A stretch of DNA of 63,278 nt from Paludibacteraceae bacterium (GTDB taxonomy: Bacteria > Bacteroidota > Bacteroidia > Bacteroidales > Paludibacteraceae). Location of the stretch: positions 1 through 63,278 of the forward strand of contig JAFNUD010000028.1 in NCBI GenBank assembly GCA_017384225.1, in the 5' to 3' direction. The translations under genes and the position numbers were made by a program. Of the stretch, positions 24,222 to 32,287 are shown one piece after another. The notes under the pieces were generated by a model. It searched no databases. It saw only the letters and a list, made by a program, of their open reading frames with translations, and was not told the DNA's origin. Within the stretch, counting starts at the first letter, position 1, and each line of letters opens with the position of its first letter.

Positions 24222-26141
24222 CTACCCAAACGCTTCGGCATAGGTGCAACCTTCGCGCCAACGGGAACAACCATAGCGGGTTTTGCCACGAATAATGGTT
24301 CCGCGTCCACATACAGGACAACGCATACCCGACTTATCGGCTTTTACCTCACGTACTACCTCTACAGTCATCTGCTTCAGTTCGTCTAAGAACTGACTGG
24401 CCTCATAGTCGCCACGCTCAATGGCGCGCAACTTCTTTTCCCATATTCCTGTAAGTTCTGCTGACTTGAGCAGCGGAGATATGACTGTTTGAATAAGGTT
24501 GAGTCCTATCTCTGTTGCTTTGATATTCTTCTTCTCGCGAACAATATACTTGCGCTGAATAAGTTTCTCTATGATAGAGGCACGCGTACTTACGCGTCCA
24601 ATACCGTTCTCCTTCATCAAGTCGCGCAGTTCTTCATCGTCCACCGTTTTTCCTGCAGTTTCCATAGCGCGAATCAAAGTGGCTTCCGTATAATACTTGG
24701 GCGGAGTAGTCGTCTTTTCTTGCAACTGTGGTTGATGAGTTCCCGACTCGCCCTTACGGAAAGCAGGTAAGGTCTTTTGCTCCTCCACCTCATCATCGGT
24801 TTTCTCTTTAGCAAACACTTCACGCCACCCCTGTTCCAACACCTCTCGCCCTGTCACTTTAAACGATATATCGCCTGCGCACGCGAGGACTGTGGTGTTT
24901 GCCACTTGGCAAGGAGGGTAAAACGCTGCGATAAAACGCAGGGCTACCATATCAAAAACCTTACGCTCCAAATCGGTAAGATTGTTAGGGATCTGCCCCG
25001 TAGGAATAATAGCGTGGTGATCCGTGATTTTGCTATTGTCGAACACCTTTTTGGACTTAGGCAGACTGCCTGCTCCCTTACCACCATCTGCTTTTAGTCC
25101 AAGCAGCGATGCAGTCTGTGGAAAATAGTCTTTAATTCCCTGCAACGTGGCTGGCACTTTGGGATAAATATCGTCACTCAAATAGGTAGTGTCCACACGC
25201 GGATAGGTGGTAATATGCTTCTCGTAGAGACTCTGAATGATTTTGAGAGTGTCTTCTGCCGTTAGTCCATAGCGTTTATTGCACTCTACCTGGAGCGTGG
25301 TCAAGTCAAAGAGGCGAGGTGCATACTCCATACCCTTCTTCTTCTCCACAGAAGTAATTTCTAATGGTAGGTCCTTGATGCTATCTACCAATTTCTGTCC
25401 TTGTTCAAGGGATGTGATAGCAAACTCATCCTCTTCCACTGGCAGTTGTGCAGAGAAAAGGGTGTCTCGGTAGAGGGTTTTGAGTTCCCAATAAGTGCGA
25501 GGAACAAAATGCTCAATCTCCTGTTGGCGTTTAACGATAAGCGCCAAGGTGGGTGTCTGCACACGACCAATGCTGAGCACTTGGCGGTCTTTTCCTACCC
25601 CTTTGGCAAATCGAACCGTGTAGGCGCGCGTAGCGTTCATACCGAGAAGCCAGTCACCGATGGCGCGCATCAATCCAGCTTCATAGAGGCCTTGGTAGTC
25701 GCTCTGGTCTTTAAGATTCTGAAATCCCTCTCGAATAGCTTCTTCGGTCAGCGAAGACACCCATAATCGTTTTACTGGCACCTTACAACCCGCTTTGTGG
25801 TATATCCATCGCTGTATCAGTTCTCCCTCTTGTCCAGCATCACCACAATTGACAACCATATCGGCTTTCGCAATGAGCTCCTTGATGATATTAAACTGCT
25901 TGATTTTATCTTCTGTCACCTTGATACCAAATCGCTCTGGAATCATAGGAAGAGAGGACATATTCCATCCTCTCCACTGTTCGTTGTATTCATTGGGGTC
26001 AAGCAGAGCACAGAGGTGTCCTATCGCCCACGACACGCAATAGCCATTACCCTCCATATAGCCATCATGTGACCGATTAGCACCCAGGACGCGAGCAATA
26101 TCGCGTCCCATTTGGGGTTTCTCGGCTATACAGAGGATCAT
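24222..26141 (-). CDS. topB: DNA topoisomerase III
   Basis: A 639-residue type IA topoisomerase. The Toprim domain begins MILCIAEKPQMGRDIARVLG and has the acidic metal site CGDAGQEGELI. The active-site Tyr lies in ITTYPRVDTTYLS, where the usual TYPRTDS is slightly changed. The DNA-gate features include IGRVQTPTLALIV and the C-terminal GIGRVSTRASIIEKL. One zinc finger remains at the end (CPVCGRGT...YGCSRWREGC). It decatenates DNA and resolves recombination intermediates. Bacteroidales often carry mobile-element copies of topB, but this one is next to housekeeping genes. It starts 12 bases after wzc ends. Confidence 0.92.
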   Translation of the reverse strand: MILCIAEKPQMGRDIARVLGANRSHDGYMEGNGYCVSWAIGHLCALLDPNEYNEQWRGWNMSSLPMIPERFGIKVTEDKIKQFNIIKELIAKADMVVNCGDAGQEGELIQRWIYHKAGCKVPVKRLWVSSLTEEAIREGFQNLKDQSDYQGLYEAGLMRAIGDWLLGMNATRAYTVRFAKGVGKDRQVLSIGRVQTPTLALIVKRQQEIEHFVPRTYWELKTLYRDTLFSAQLPVEEDEFAITSLEQGQKLVDSIKDLPLEITSVEKKKGMEYAPRLFDLTTLQVECNKRYGLTAEDTLKIIQSLYEKHITTYPRVDTTYLSDDIYPKVPATLQGIKDYFPQTASLLGLKADGGKGAGSLPKSKKVFDNSKITDHHAIIPTGQIPNNLTDLERKVFDMVALRFIAAFYPPCQVANTTVLACAGDISFKVTGREVLEQGWREVFAKEKTDDEVEEQKTLPAFRKGESGTHQPQLQEKTTTPPKYYTEATLIRAMETAGKTVDDEELRDLMKENGIGRVSTRASIIEKLIQRKYIVREKKNIKATEIGLNLIQTVISPLLKSAELTGIWEKKLRAIERGDYEASQFLDELKQMTVEVVREVKADKSGMRCPVCGRGTIIRGKTRYGCSRWREGCTYAEAFG

Positions 26142-26153
26142 TGGGGGCTATGC

Positions 26154-28448
26154 TTAAGCATTGTTTTTGCTCACATCAACGCCGTAGCCATAACCTATTT
26201 TATTGGCGTTCACGCCATTAAGAACTGTTATGATATTTGGCAAGCGTTTTTGCTCATAGACTTGCTTAATGAATCCAACAAGCTCCGTTGTTGTGTGACG
26301 CGCACGCGATACATATACGGTAGTATCTGCTACACGATTCAACAAGAATGTGTCGCTAACCAATGCCACAGGCGCAGAATCAATGACAATGAAATCATAA
26401 CGCTTACGCAACTCTTTAAACAACTCATCCAAACGCTGACTTTGCAACAATTCACTTGGGTTTGGAGGTATTACACCCGCAGGCAAAATATCCAAATTGT
26501 TAAATTCTGATTTCACAATCAAATCATCCACTGTATAGGAATTATCTGCCAAATACGCTGTTAGAGCACCATTAGAAGCGAGGTCGAGATATTGAGCTAA
26601 AGTTGGCTTTCTAATATCCAATCCTACCAAAGCCACTTTCTTTTCCAACAATGCAAGCGAAATTGCCAAGTTGGTAGCGACATAGGATTTACCCTCACCG
26701 TCCACACTTGAAGTAACCAAGATGACAGGATTAGTAACATCAGAAGACATCATGAATCGAACATTGGAGCGCAACGAACGGAACAATTCAGCAGATGCAG
26801 AATTTTCGCCCTCACGCACAGCGACGTGTCTTCCGTGGTGATTTTGCACTAAGACACCTCCAAAAGGCAAGCCAACTAATCGCTCATATTCATTGGAGTC
26901 ATCCGAAATTTTATTGTTAAAGATATCATGCAAAATCATTATACCTAATGGGAAACAGCATCCTAAAAATATACATATCAATCCTATGATTTTTGCACGT
27001 GGAGATACTGGAATAGGATTCATTTGTGGAACTGCAATAATCTTAGCAGAAACAACAGTAGATGCCAATGTCAAAGCATTTTCCTCACGTTTTTTATACA
27101 AATATAGATATAGCGTCTCTATCAATTGACGATGGCGCTCTACTCTTACAAATTCGCGTTCTTGGCTTGGTATATCTGTACGCTGACTCTCCATTTGAGT
27201 ATAACGAGTTTCCAGATCCTGTTTTGAGATAGTCAATCTATTACGCAAACTACCAATACTACTGATAATATTCTCACGCAACAGTGCCATCTGATTTTCC
27301 ATCTGTAGCAACATAGGGTTGTTGTCCGCAGCCGTACGTTGCACGCGCATGCGGTCGAGGGCTAGTTGATTATAGTTTGAAATCAACGCAACCAACGAAG
27401 CATCTGCAATACCTAAATTGGCAGGTATCAAACTATTACGTTTCTGTTCGTTAGCCACAAATTCAGCCACATACTGCACCAAACTTAACTGTGTTTCTAT
27501 TTCGTCAGCACGTTTTCTATACTCATTACTCTCGTACATATACATGCCAGCTTCACTTGGCAGATCCACAATACCATGTTTTTCCTTGTAGCTTTCCACT
27601 TCTTTTTCAGCCACAGAGAGCTCTGACTCTATCAATTGCAAACGTTCATTGATAAAAGATGCTGTGTTGGTAGCCATGATATTCTTATCAACCAAAGCAT
27701 CCAAATTATACAATTCAATCTCCTTATTGATAAAATCAATGGCACGACCAGGCATATCGGTAACAGTAGATATGCTGATAATATTGGACTCCTTCTCAAT
27801 TGGAGCGGCCACAAATCGATCTTTATATACCTCCGCAGCCAAAAGTTTTGACATCGTTCGCAGTTTATAACAATCTCCCTTTTCTAATGGCTTGTTGATT
27901 GTAAAAAAGATATCACCTGCACAAGTAGTAAACGGTTGGGTCAAATCGGTTACTTTATGGCGACTTGTCACAAAACGTTTGGTTTTTACTTTCACCAAAT
28001 AATCATTCTTACGCACCTTAATTGAGATGGAGGCTCCTGTTCTGGTTGTATCCACAAACATTGGTTGGTAATTTACTGTCAAATCATGTTTAGGATACTG
28101 TCCCATCCAACGCAAACCATCCTTCTTACGATATTCTGTTTGTAAATCCAAATCTTTGATTACTTGCAACAGAATGTCACGCGAGGTTAATATCGCGATT
28201 TCATCTGCTGTTTGTTTAGAAGTACCCATGCCTACCATTGACATTATTCCACCATCCAACAAACCAGCTCCATCGTCTGAATTACGGATCATTAAACTTG
28301 CATCCACAGTAAACTGTTTGGTATGTGAAAAATAATAATATACACCAAATACACCAAACAACAAACAGCTCAGGACGAACCAATACCAATTTCTCAGGAT
28401 ACGAAGTACCCACTTACGAATATCTATTTCTTGATTTTCTTGTGCCAT
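26154..28448 (-). CDS. Polysaccharide co-polymerase / BY-type tyrosine kinase (Wzc-like)
   Basis: A 764-residue inner-membrane protein. An N-terminal Wzz domain follows a first membrane segment (WYWFVLSCLLFGVFGVYYYF). A long periplasmic coiled coil ends at a second segment near residue 510 (IIGLICIFLGCCFPLGIMIL). The cytoplasmic kinase has Walker A SSVDGEGKSYVATN, Walker A' GLDIRKPT and Walker B FIVIDSAP. It controls chain length and export of exopolysaccharide with the Wza protein encoded just upstream. The usual C-terminal tyrosine cluster is reduced to two Tyr in KIGYGYG. No glycosyltransferase genes are nearby. Confidence 0.92.
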   Translation of the reverse strand: MAQENQEIDIRKWVLRILRNWYWFVLSCLLFGVFGVYYYFSHTKQFTVDASLMIRNSDDGAGLLDGGIMSMVGMGTSKQTADEIAILTSRDILLQVIKDLDLQTEYRKKDGLRWMGQYPKHDLTVNYQPMFVDTTRTGASISIKVRKNDYLVKVKTKRFVTSRHKVTDLTQPFTTCAGDIFFTINKPLEKGDCYKLRTMSKLLAAEVYKDRFVAAPIEKESNIISISTVTDMPGRAIDFINKEIELYNLDALVDKNIMATNTASFINERLQLIESELSVAEKEVESYKEKHGIVDLPSEAGMYMYESNEYRKRADEIETQLSLVQYVAEFVANEQKRNSLIPANLGIADASLVALISNYNQLALDRMRVQRTAADNNPMLLQMENQMALLRENIISSIGSLRNRLTISKQDLETRYTQMESQRTDIPSQEREFVRVERHRQLIETLYLYLYKKREENALTLASTVVSAKIIAVPQMNPIPVSPRAKIIGLICIFLGCCFPLGIMILHDIFNNKISDDSNEYERLVGLPFGGVLVQNHHGRHVAVREGENSASAELFRSLRSNVRFMMSSDVTNPVILVTSSVDGEGKSYVATNLAISLALLEKKVALVGLDIRKPTLAQYLDLASNGALTAYLADNSYTVDDLIVKSEFNNLDILPAGVIPPNPSELLQSQRLDELFKELRKRYDFIVIDSAPVALVSDTFLLNRVADTTVYVSRARHTTTELVGFIKQVYEQKRLPNIITVLNGVNANKIGYGYGVDVSKNNA

Positions 28449-28480
28449 ATCTATTTTAGATTTATGCTTATACTTTTATG

Positions 28481-29278
28481 TTATTTTTTAATGTCAATTA
28501 CAGATACTATTACCGTAGCCGCACTTGCTACTGTACCAACCATGCTTAACCACAGACTAATAGACTGATTACTGGTAGTACGTGCTTGGTTTGGCTCTAC
28601 ATACACAATATCGTTTTGTTGCAAATAGAAATAAGGCGAGGTAAATATCTCATCCGAACGCAAATCCAAACGAGCAAATTCCACCTTACCATTATTTTCG
28701 CGCGTTACCAACACATTAGCGCGATTACCATATTGCGTCAAGTCACCAGCTACACCAAGAGCTTCTAACAATGTCATGCGACCATTATTCAAAGCATACG
28801 TACCTGGTCGCTTTACCTCTCCCAAAACTGTTATACGCGCATTTAAAAAACGCATTGTAACAATAGGATTGGTCACCTGCCCTTGGAGCTTTCCCTCTAT
28901 CAACTCGATCACTTCTGACTGACGTAACCCCACTACGTATAATTTGCCCAAAACAGGGAAATCAATGTATCCCTGCTCATCTACAGTATAGTACTGGAAT
29001 GATGCTGTGGTAGGAACAGTGCTACTTGAAGGTGATTCATAGGTCACTGTTGGCAGATTATACGGAATCACCGCTTCTGGATCTAATCCCGTAACCGTAA
29101 TAATCAAAGCATCATTGATTTTAACACGAGGCTCCGGCTGTGGTTTCATTGTTTTATTTACCTCTTCAGCCGTCTCTGATGTTACCGTTCTAAAAGCAAT
29201 CAACTGCTTGCTCGAGATACATGAAGACATCAATGCTACCACCATAAGTAGCATGAATAAACTCTTTTTTTCTAACAT
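28481..29278 (-). CDS. Polysaccharide export outer-membrane lipoprotein (Wza-like)
   Basis: A 265-residue lipoprotein with lipobox MSSC (Cys20). The poly-export domain includes VKINDALIITVTGLDP, and the first SLBB domain includes GYIDFPVLGKLYVVGL and INVLGEVKRPGTY-like residues (ITVLGEVKRPGTYAL). A C-terminal membrane-like helix (SLWLSMVGTVASAATVIVSV) would form the outer-membrane exit ring. It begins the transcript wza-wzc-topB-nitroreductase-nitrilase on the minus strand. Confidence 0.93.
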   Translation of the reverse strand: MLEKKSLFMLLMVVALMSSCISSKQLIAFRTVTSETAEEVNKTMKPQPEPRVKINDALIITVTGLDPEAVIPYNLPTVTYESPSSSTVPTTASFQYYTVDEQGYIDFPVLGKLYVVGLRQSEVIELIEGKLQGQVTNPIVTMRFLNARITVLGEVKRPGTYALNNGRMTLLEALGVAGDLTQYGNRANVLVTRENNGKVEFARLDLRSDEIFTSPYFYLQQNDIVYVEPNQARTTSNQSISLWLSMVGTVASAATVIVSVIDIKK

Positions 29279-29317
29279 AATATATGCACGTTTTAATTAT
29301 ACATTTCCCAAAATCGC

Positions 29318-29349
29318 GCAAAGGTACTAATTTTTATTTATATACACAA
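29318..29349 (-). promoter_or_regulatory. Promoter of the wza-wzc operon
   Basis: -7 box TACCTTTGC (29318-29326), 18-bp spacer and -33 box TTGTG (29345-29349). The start codon lies 40 bases downstream. Confidence 0.75.
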
Positions 29350-29396
29350 ACTTTTCAAAAAAATAGCACTTTTTTTATAAAAAAACAAAAAAAATT

Positions 29397-29427
29397 TTGC
29401 CATCTCAAAAAAAAGCAGTACCTTTGC
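29397..29427 (+). promoter_or_regulatory. Promoter of rplU-rpmA
   Basis: -33 box TTGCC (29397-29401) and -7 box TACCTTTGC (29419-29427) with a 17-bp spacer. The rplU start codon is 228 bases downstream, so the mRNA leader is long. It may contain an autoregulatory RNA structure, but I do not recognise one. Confidence 0.7.
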
Positions 29428-29486
29428 GCGCTTTTTCGGCTTTTAGGCTAACAAGTAGCGCTATTGAGGGGACGGATGATGCAGGA

Positions 29487-29524
29487 AAGTTTAGGAGTTA
29501 AGAAGTTTAGGGGTTCAGGAGTTA
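29487..29524. repeat. AGTTTAGG-type repeat array in the rplU leader
   Basis: Imperfect units AAGTTTAGGAGTT, AAGAAGTTTAGGGGTT and CAGGAGTT. A related array in the other orientation lies at 48092-48120 before ybeY. Confidence 0.65.
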
Positions 29525-29654
29525 TTGCTGAACAAGTGCTAAAGCGCGCCTGAACATCAGAACAGCCCAATGGGCATCTAAACGCCACGCATGGCAACGT
29601 CGAGGACTCAGTATCTCGCCTGACCGATGTAACTTATTAAAAACATTTAAGTAA

Positions 29655-29972
29655 ATGTACGCAATTGTAGAAATGCAAGGCTTCCAATATCGTGTGGAAG
29701 CAGGCAAAAAACTCTTTGTTAACCGTTTGGCAGCTGAGAAGGGTGCTGAGGTAACATTCGAGAAAGTGCTCCTCGTTGAGAACGAAGGAGAGGTAAAAGT
29801 AGGTGCTCCAGTAGTAGAGGGGGCTAAAGTGGTTTGCGAAGTACTCGACAACGAGTGCCGTGGCGAGAAAGTTCTCGTGTTCCACAAAAAACGTCGCAAA
29901 GGATATCGTAAATTGAACGGCCATCGTCAAGATTTGACCAATCTCGTTGTTAAAGAGATCGTTTTGGCTTAA
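29655..29972 (+). CDS. rplU: 50S ribosomal protein L21
   Basis: A 105-residue ribosomal protein starting [22 protein letters not shown] and containing [22 protein letters not shown], which are standard L21 features. It binds 23S rRNA. It forms a two-gene operon with rpmA 35 bases downstream. Confidence 0.98.
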   Translation: MYAIVEMQGFQYRVEAGKKLFVNRLAAEKGAEVTFEKVLLVENEGEVKVGAPVVEGAKVVCEVLDNECRGEKVLVFHKKRRKGYRKLNGHRQDLTNLVVKEIVLA

Positions 29973-30007
29973 TTGTTTAACCTTTTTAAAAGCAAAGTTT
30001 AAGAGAT

Positions 30008-30271
30008 ATGGCACATAAGAAAGGTGTCGGTAGTTCGAAGAACGGCCGTGAATCAGAAAGCAAACGACTTGGTGTAAAAATCTTTGGTGGTCAATTCGCT
30101 AAAGCAGGTAACATCGTAGTACGTCAACGTGGTACAGTACACAATCCTGGTGAGAACATGGGTATGGGTAGCGACCACACATTGTTTGCGCTTACCGATG
30201 GTATCGTAACATTCCAAAAGAAACGTAACAACAAGTCTTACGTATCTATCCAACCGATTGCAGAAGCTTAA
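30008..30271 (+). CDS. rpmA: 50S ribosomal protein L27
   Basis: An 87-residue protein starting [23 protein letters not shown], with the conserved GQ[14 protein letters not shown] segment. The N-terminus reaches the peptidyl-transferase centre. There is no cleavable N-terminal extension of the Firmicutes type. The rplU-rpmA pair is followed by a hairpin terminator. Confidence 0.98.
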   Translation: MAHKKGVGSSKNGRESESKRLGVKIFGGQFAKAGNIVVRQRGTVHNPGENMGMGSDHTLFALTDGIVTFQKKRNNKSYVSIQPIAEA

Positions 30272-30295
30272 TCGGATAGAGGGATAAATCACAAC

Positions 30296-30346
30296 ATTTC
30301 TCCTACCGATTGCCTCGGCAGTTGGCAGGAGAAATTTGTTTTTTAT
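30296..30346 (+). terminator. Terminator after rpmA
   Basis: ATTTCTCCT (30296-30304) pairs with AGGAGAAAT (30327-30335), and a T-rich run TTGTTTTTTATT follows. Confidence 0.75.
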
Positions 30347-30400
30347 TATGTTCTGACTGCTCAAAAAAGTCGGACAGGTCGGACAAAAATAATACATAGT

Positions 30401-31753
30401 ATGCTTACACTCAAACAGATATATGACAACAAGGCGGTCATCATCGCAGGCTTGGAGAAAAAGCACTTTGCCAATGCAGCAGAAGTGATTGACCAAGTAA
30501 TTGCCCTTGATGCAGAGCGCAAGACCGCGCAACAAAAGAAAGATAATGCATCGGCAGAGATGAACAAAATCTCTAAATCTATCGGTGCACTTATGGCACA
30601 AGGCAAGAAAGAAGAAGCAGAGGCTGCCAAAGCACAAACAGGTGCACTCAAACAGTCAATTCCTGTGTTCGAGGCAGAAATGGCAAAAGCAGAAGAGGCA
30701 CTTACGACCCTATTGCTTACCATTCCTAACGTACCATACGACCTCGTACCAGAAGGCGGAAGCGCAGAGGATAACCTCGTTGTAAAAATAGGCAACTGGG
30801 CAAACCAACCTATGCTTGATAAACTTGCAGCAGAAGGTACTATTGCAATACGCGATTGGGATACTGCGACTGACGAAGAATTAGCAAACAACGATAAACT
30901 CCCTCACTGGGATTTAGCGAAGAAATACAACCTCATCGACTTTGACTTGGGTGTAAAAATCTCAGGCGCAGGTTTCCCCGTATATGTAGGTTTAGGGGCA
31001 CGCCTACAACGCGCGCTTATCAACTTCTTCCTCGCGGAAGCTAATGCAGCAGGTTACACCGAGATCATGCCACCAACTGTAGTAAACGAAGCCAGCGGTT
31101 ATGGTACAGGTCAATTGCCTGATAAAGAGGGACAAATGTACCATTGTCAATTAGACAACCTCTATCTTATCCCTACCGCAGAGGTTCCTGTTACCAATAT
31201 CTACCGCGATGTAATTCTTGAGGAGGCGCAGCTCCCAATCAAGAACTGCGCTTACACCCAATGCTTCCGTCGCGAGGCAGGCTCATATGGCAAAGATGTA
31301 CGTGGTTTGAACCGCTTGCACGAGTTTAGCAAGGTGGAGATTGTGCGTATTGATACACCAGAACACTCTGATGAAAGCCACAAAGAGATGCTCGAGCACG
31401 TAGAAGGTTTGCTCAAGAAGCTTGAACTTCCATACCGCGTACTCCGTCTTAGCGGTGGCGACATGTCGTTTACCGCAGCACTCTGCTACGATTTTGAGGT
31501 ATATTCAGAGGCACAACACCGCTGGTTGGAAGTATCTTCCACATCGAACTTCGACACCTACCAAGCTAATCGTTTGCACTGCCGTTACCGCCGTACAGAG
31601 GATAAGAAAGTCACATTGGCTCACACTCTCAACGGCTCAGCATTGGCATTGCCACGTATCGTGGCGGCCCTATTGGAGAACAACCAAACCCCAGAAGGTA
31701 TCCGTATTCCGGCAGCACTACAACCATACATGGGCTGCGATATGATTAAGTAA
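30401..31753 (+). CDS. serS: Seryl-tRNA synthetase
   Basis: A 450-residue class II aminoacyl-tRNA synthetase that charges tRNA-Ser. The N-terminal coiled-coil arm (residues about 28-105) binds the long variable arm of tRNA-Ser. Motif 2 is FRREAGSYGKDVRGLNRLHEFSKVE, the serine-binding TAEVPVTN segment is present, and motif 3 is NGSALALPRIVAALLEN. The protein is slightly longer than the usual 420-430 residues because of extra sequence around DWDTATDEELANNDKL, an insertion of modest length. It stands between the rpmA terminator and the DUF805 gene. Confidence 0.97.
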   Translation: MLTLKQIYDNKAVIIAGLEKKHFANAAEVIDQVIALDAERKTAQQKKDNASAEMNKISKSIGALMAQGKKEEAEAAKAQTGALKQSIPVFEAEMAKAEEALTTLLLTIPNVPYDLVPEGGSAEDNLVVKIGNWANQPMLDKLAAEGTIAIRDWDTATDEELANNDKLPHWDLAKKYNLIDFDLGVKISGAGFPVYVGLGARLQRALINFFLAEANAAGYTEIMPPTVVNEASGYGTGQLPDKEGQMYHCQLDNLYLIPTAEVPVTNIYRDVILEEAQLPIKNCAYTQCFRREAGSYGKDVRGLNRLHEFSKVEIVRIDTPEHSDESHKEMLEHVEGLLKKLELPYRVLRLSGGDMSFTAALCYDFEVYSEAQHRWLEVSSTSNFDTYQANRLHCRYRRTEDKKVTLAHTLNGSALALPRIVAALLENNQTPEGIRIPAALQPYMGCDMIK

Positions 31754-31785
31754 AAAACTACGCATATAACAAATGCTCCGTATAT

Positions 31786-31817
31786 TTGCCAATATCGTAA
31801 AAAAGTAGTACCTTTGC
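31786..31817 (+). promoter_or_regulatory. Promoter of the DUF805 gene
   Basis: -33 box TTGCC (31786-31790), 18-bp spacer, -7 box TACCTTTGC (31809-31817), 28 bases before the start codon. Confidence 0.75.
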
Positions 31818-31845
31818 AAGCAGAAACCAATTAAATTTTAATATT

Positions 31846-32226
31846 ATGACATTAATAGAATCTGTTGAAAATGTTTTCTCAAATTACTTCAACACTGAAG
31901 GCAGAGCAAGTCGCTCAGAGTATTGGTGGTGGTATCTCTTTACCTTGTTAGCAAGTACCGCAGTTAGTGTATTGGGTGTGATTTTAGACAAGCTTATGGG
32001 TATAACCTTCGCCTCAACAATCCTAACTTGGGGATTTTCCATATTAGTTTTGATACCAACTATATGCGTACAAATCCGTCGTTATCATGACATTAACCGT
32101 AGCGGTTGGTGGATTCTATGCCCTATTGTTAATTTTATTTTTCTCTTCTTTGCAGGCGACGAAGGCGAAAACGACTATGGTCTTCCTCAAGAAGCAACCC
32201 AAGAAGAAACTGCCGAACAAGAATAA
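31846..32226 (+). CDS. DUF805 inner-membrane protein
   Basis: A 126-residue protein with the DUF805 pattern: NYFNTEGRASRSEYWWWYLF, then three or four hydrophobic segments, IRRYHDINRSGWWIL, and the end GENDYG. These small membrane proteins are widespread and uncharacterised. The gene is monocistronic, with its own promoter and a terminator shared with polA. Confidence 0.9.
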   Translation: MTLIESVENVFSNYFNTEGRASRSEYWWWYLFTLLASTAVSVLGVILDKLMGITFASTILTWGFSILVLIPTICVQIRRYHDINRSGWWILCPIVNFIFLFFAGDEGENDYGLPQEATQEETAEQE

Positions 32227-32250
32227 GATTGCAAAGCAACCTATTGTATA

Positions 32251-32287
32251 AACAAAATCGCGGGGCAAAGGCCTCGCGATTTTGTTT
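32251..32287. terminator. Bidirectional terminator between the DUF805 gene and polA
   Basis: AACAAAATCGCG pairs with CGCGATTTTGTT around the loop GGGCAAAGGCCT. Both ends have T-runs on the relevant strand. It touches the polA stop codon. Confidence 0.85.

Noticed and set aside
24222-26141. topB as a marker of a conjugative element
   Set aside because: There are no tra, mob, integrase or relaxase genes nearby, and the neighbours are chromosomal.
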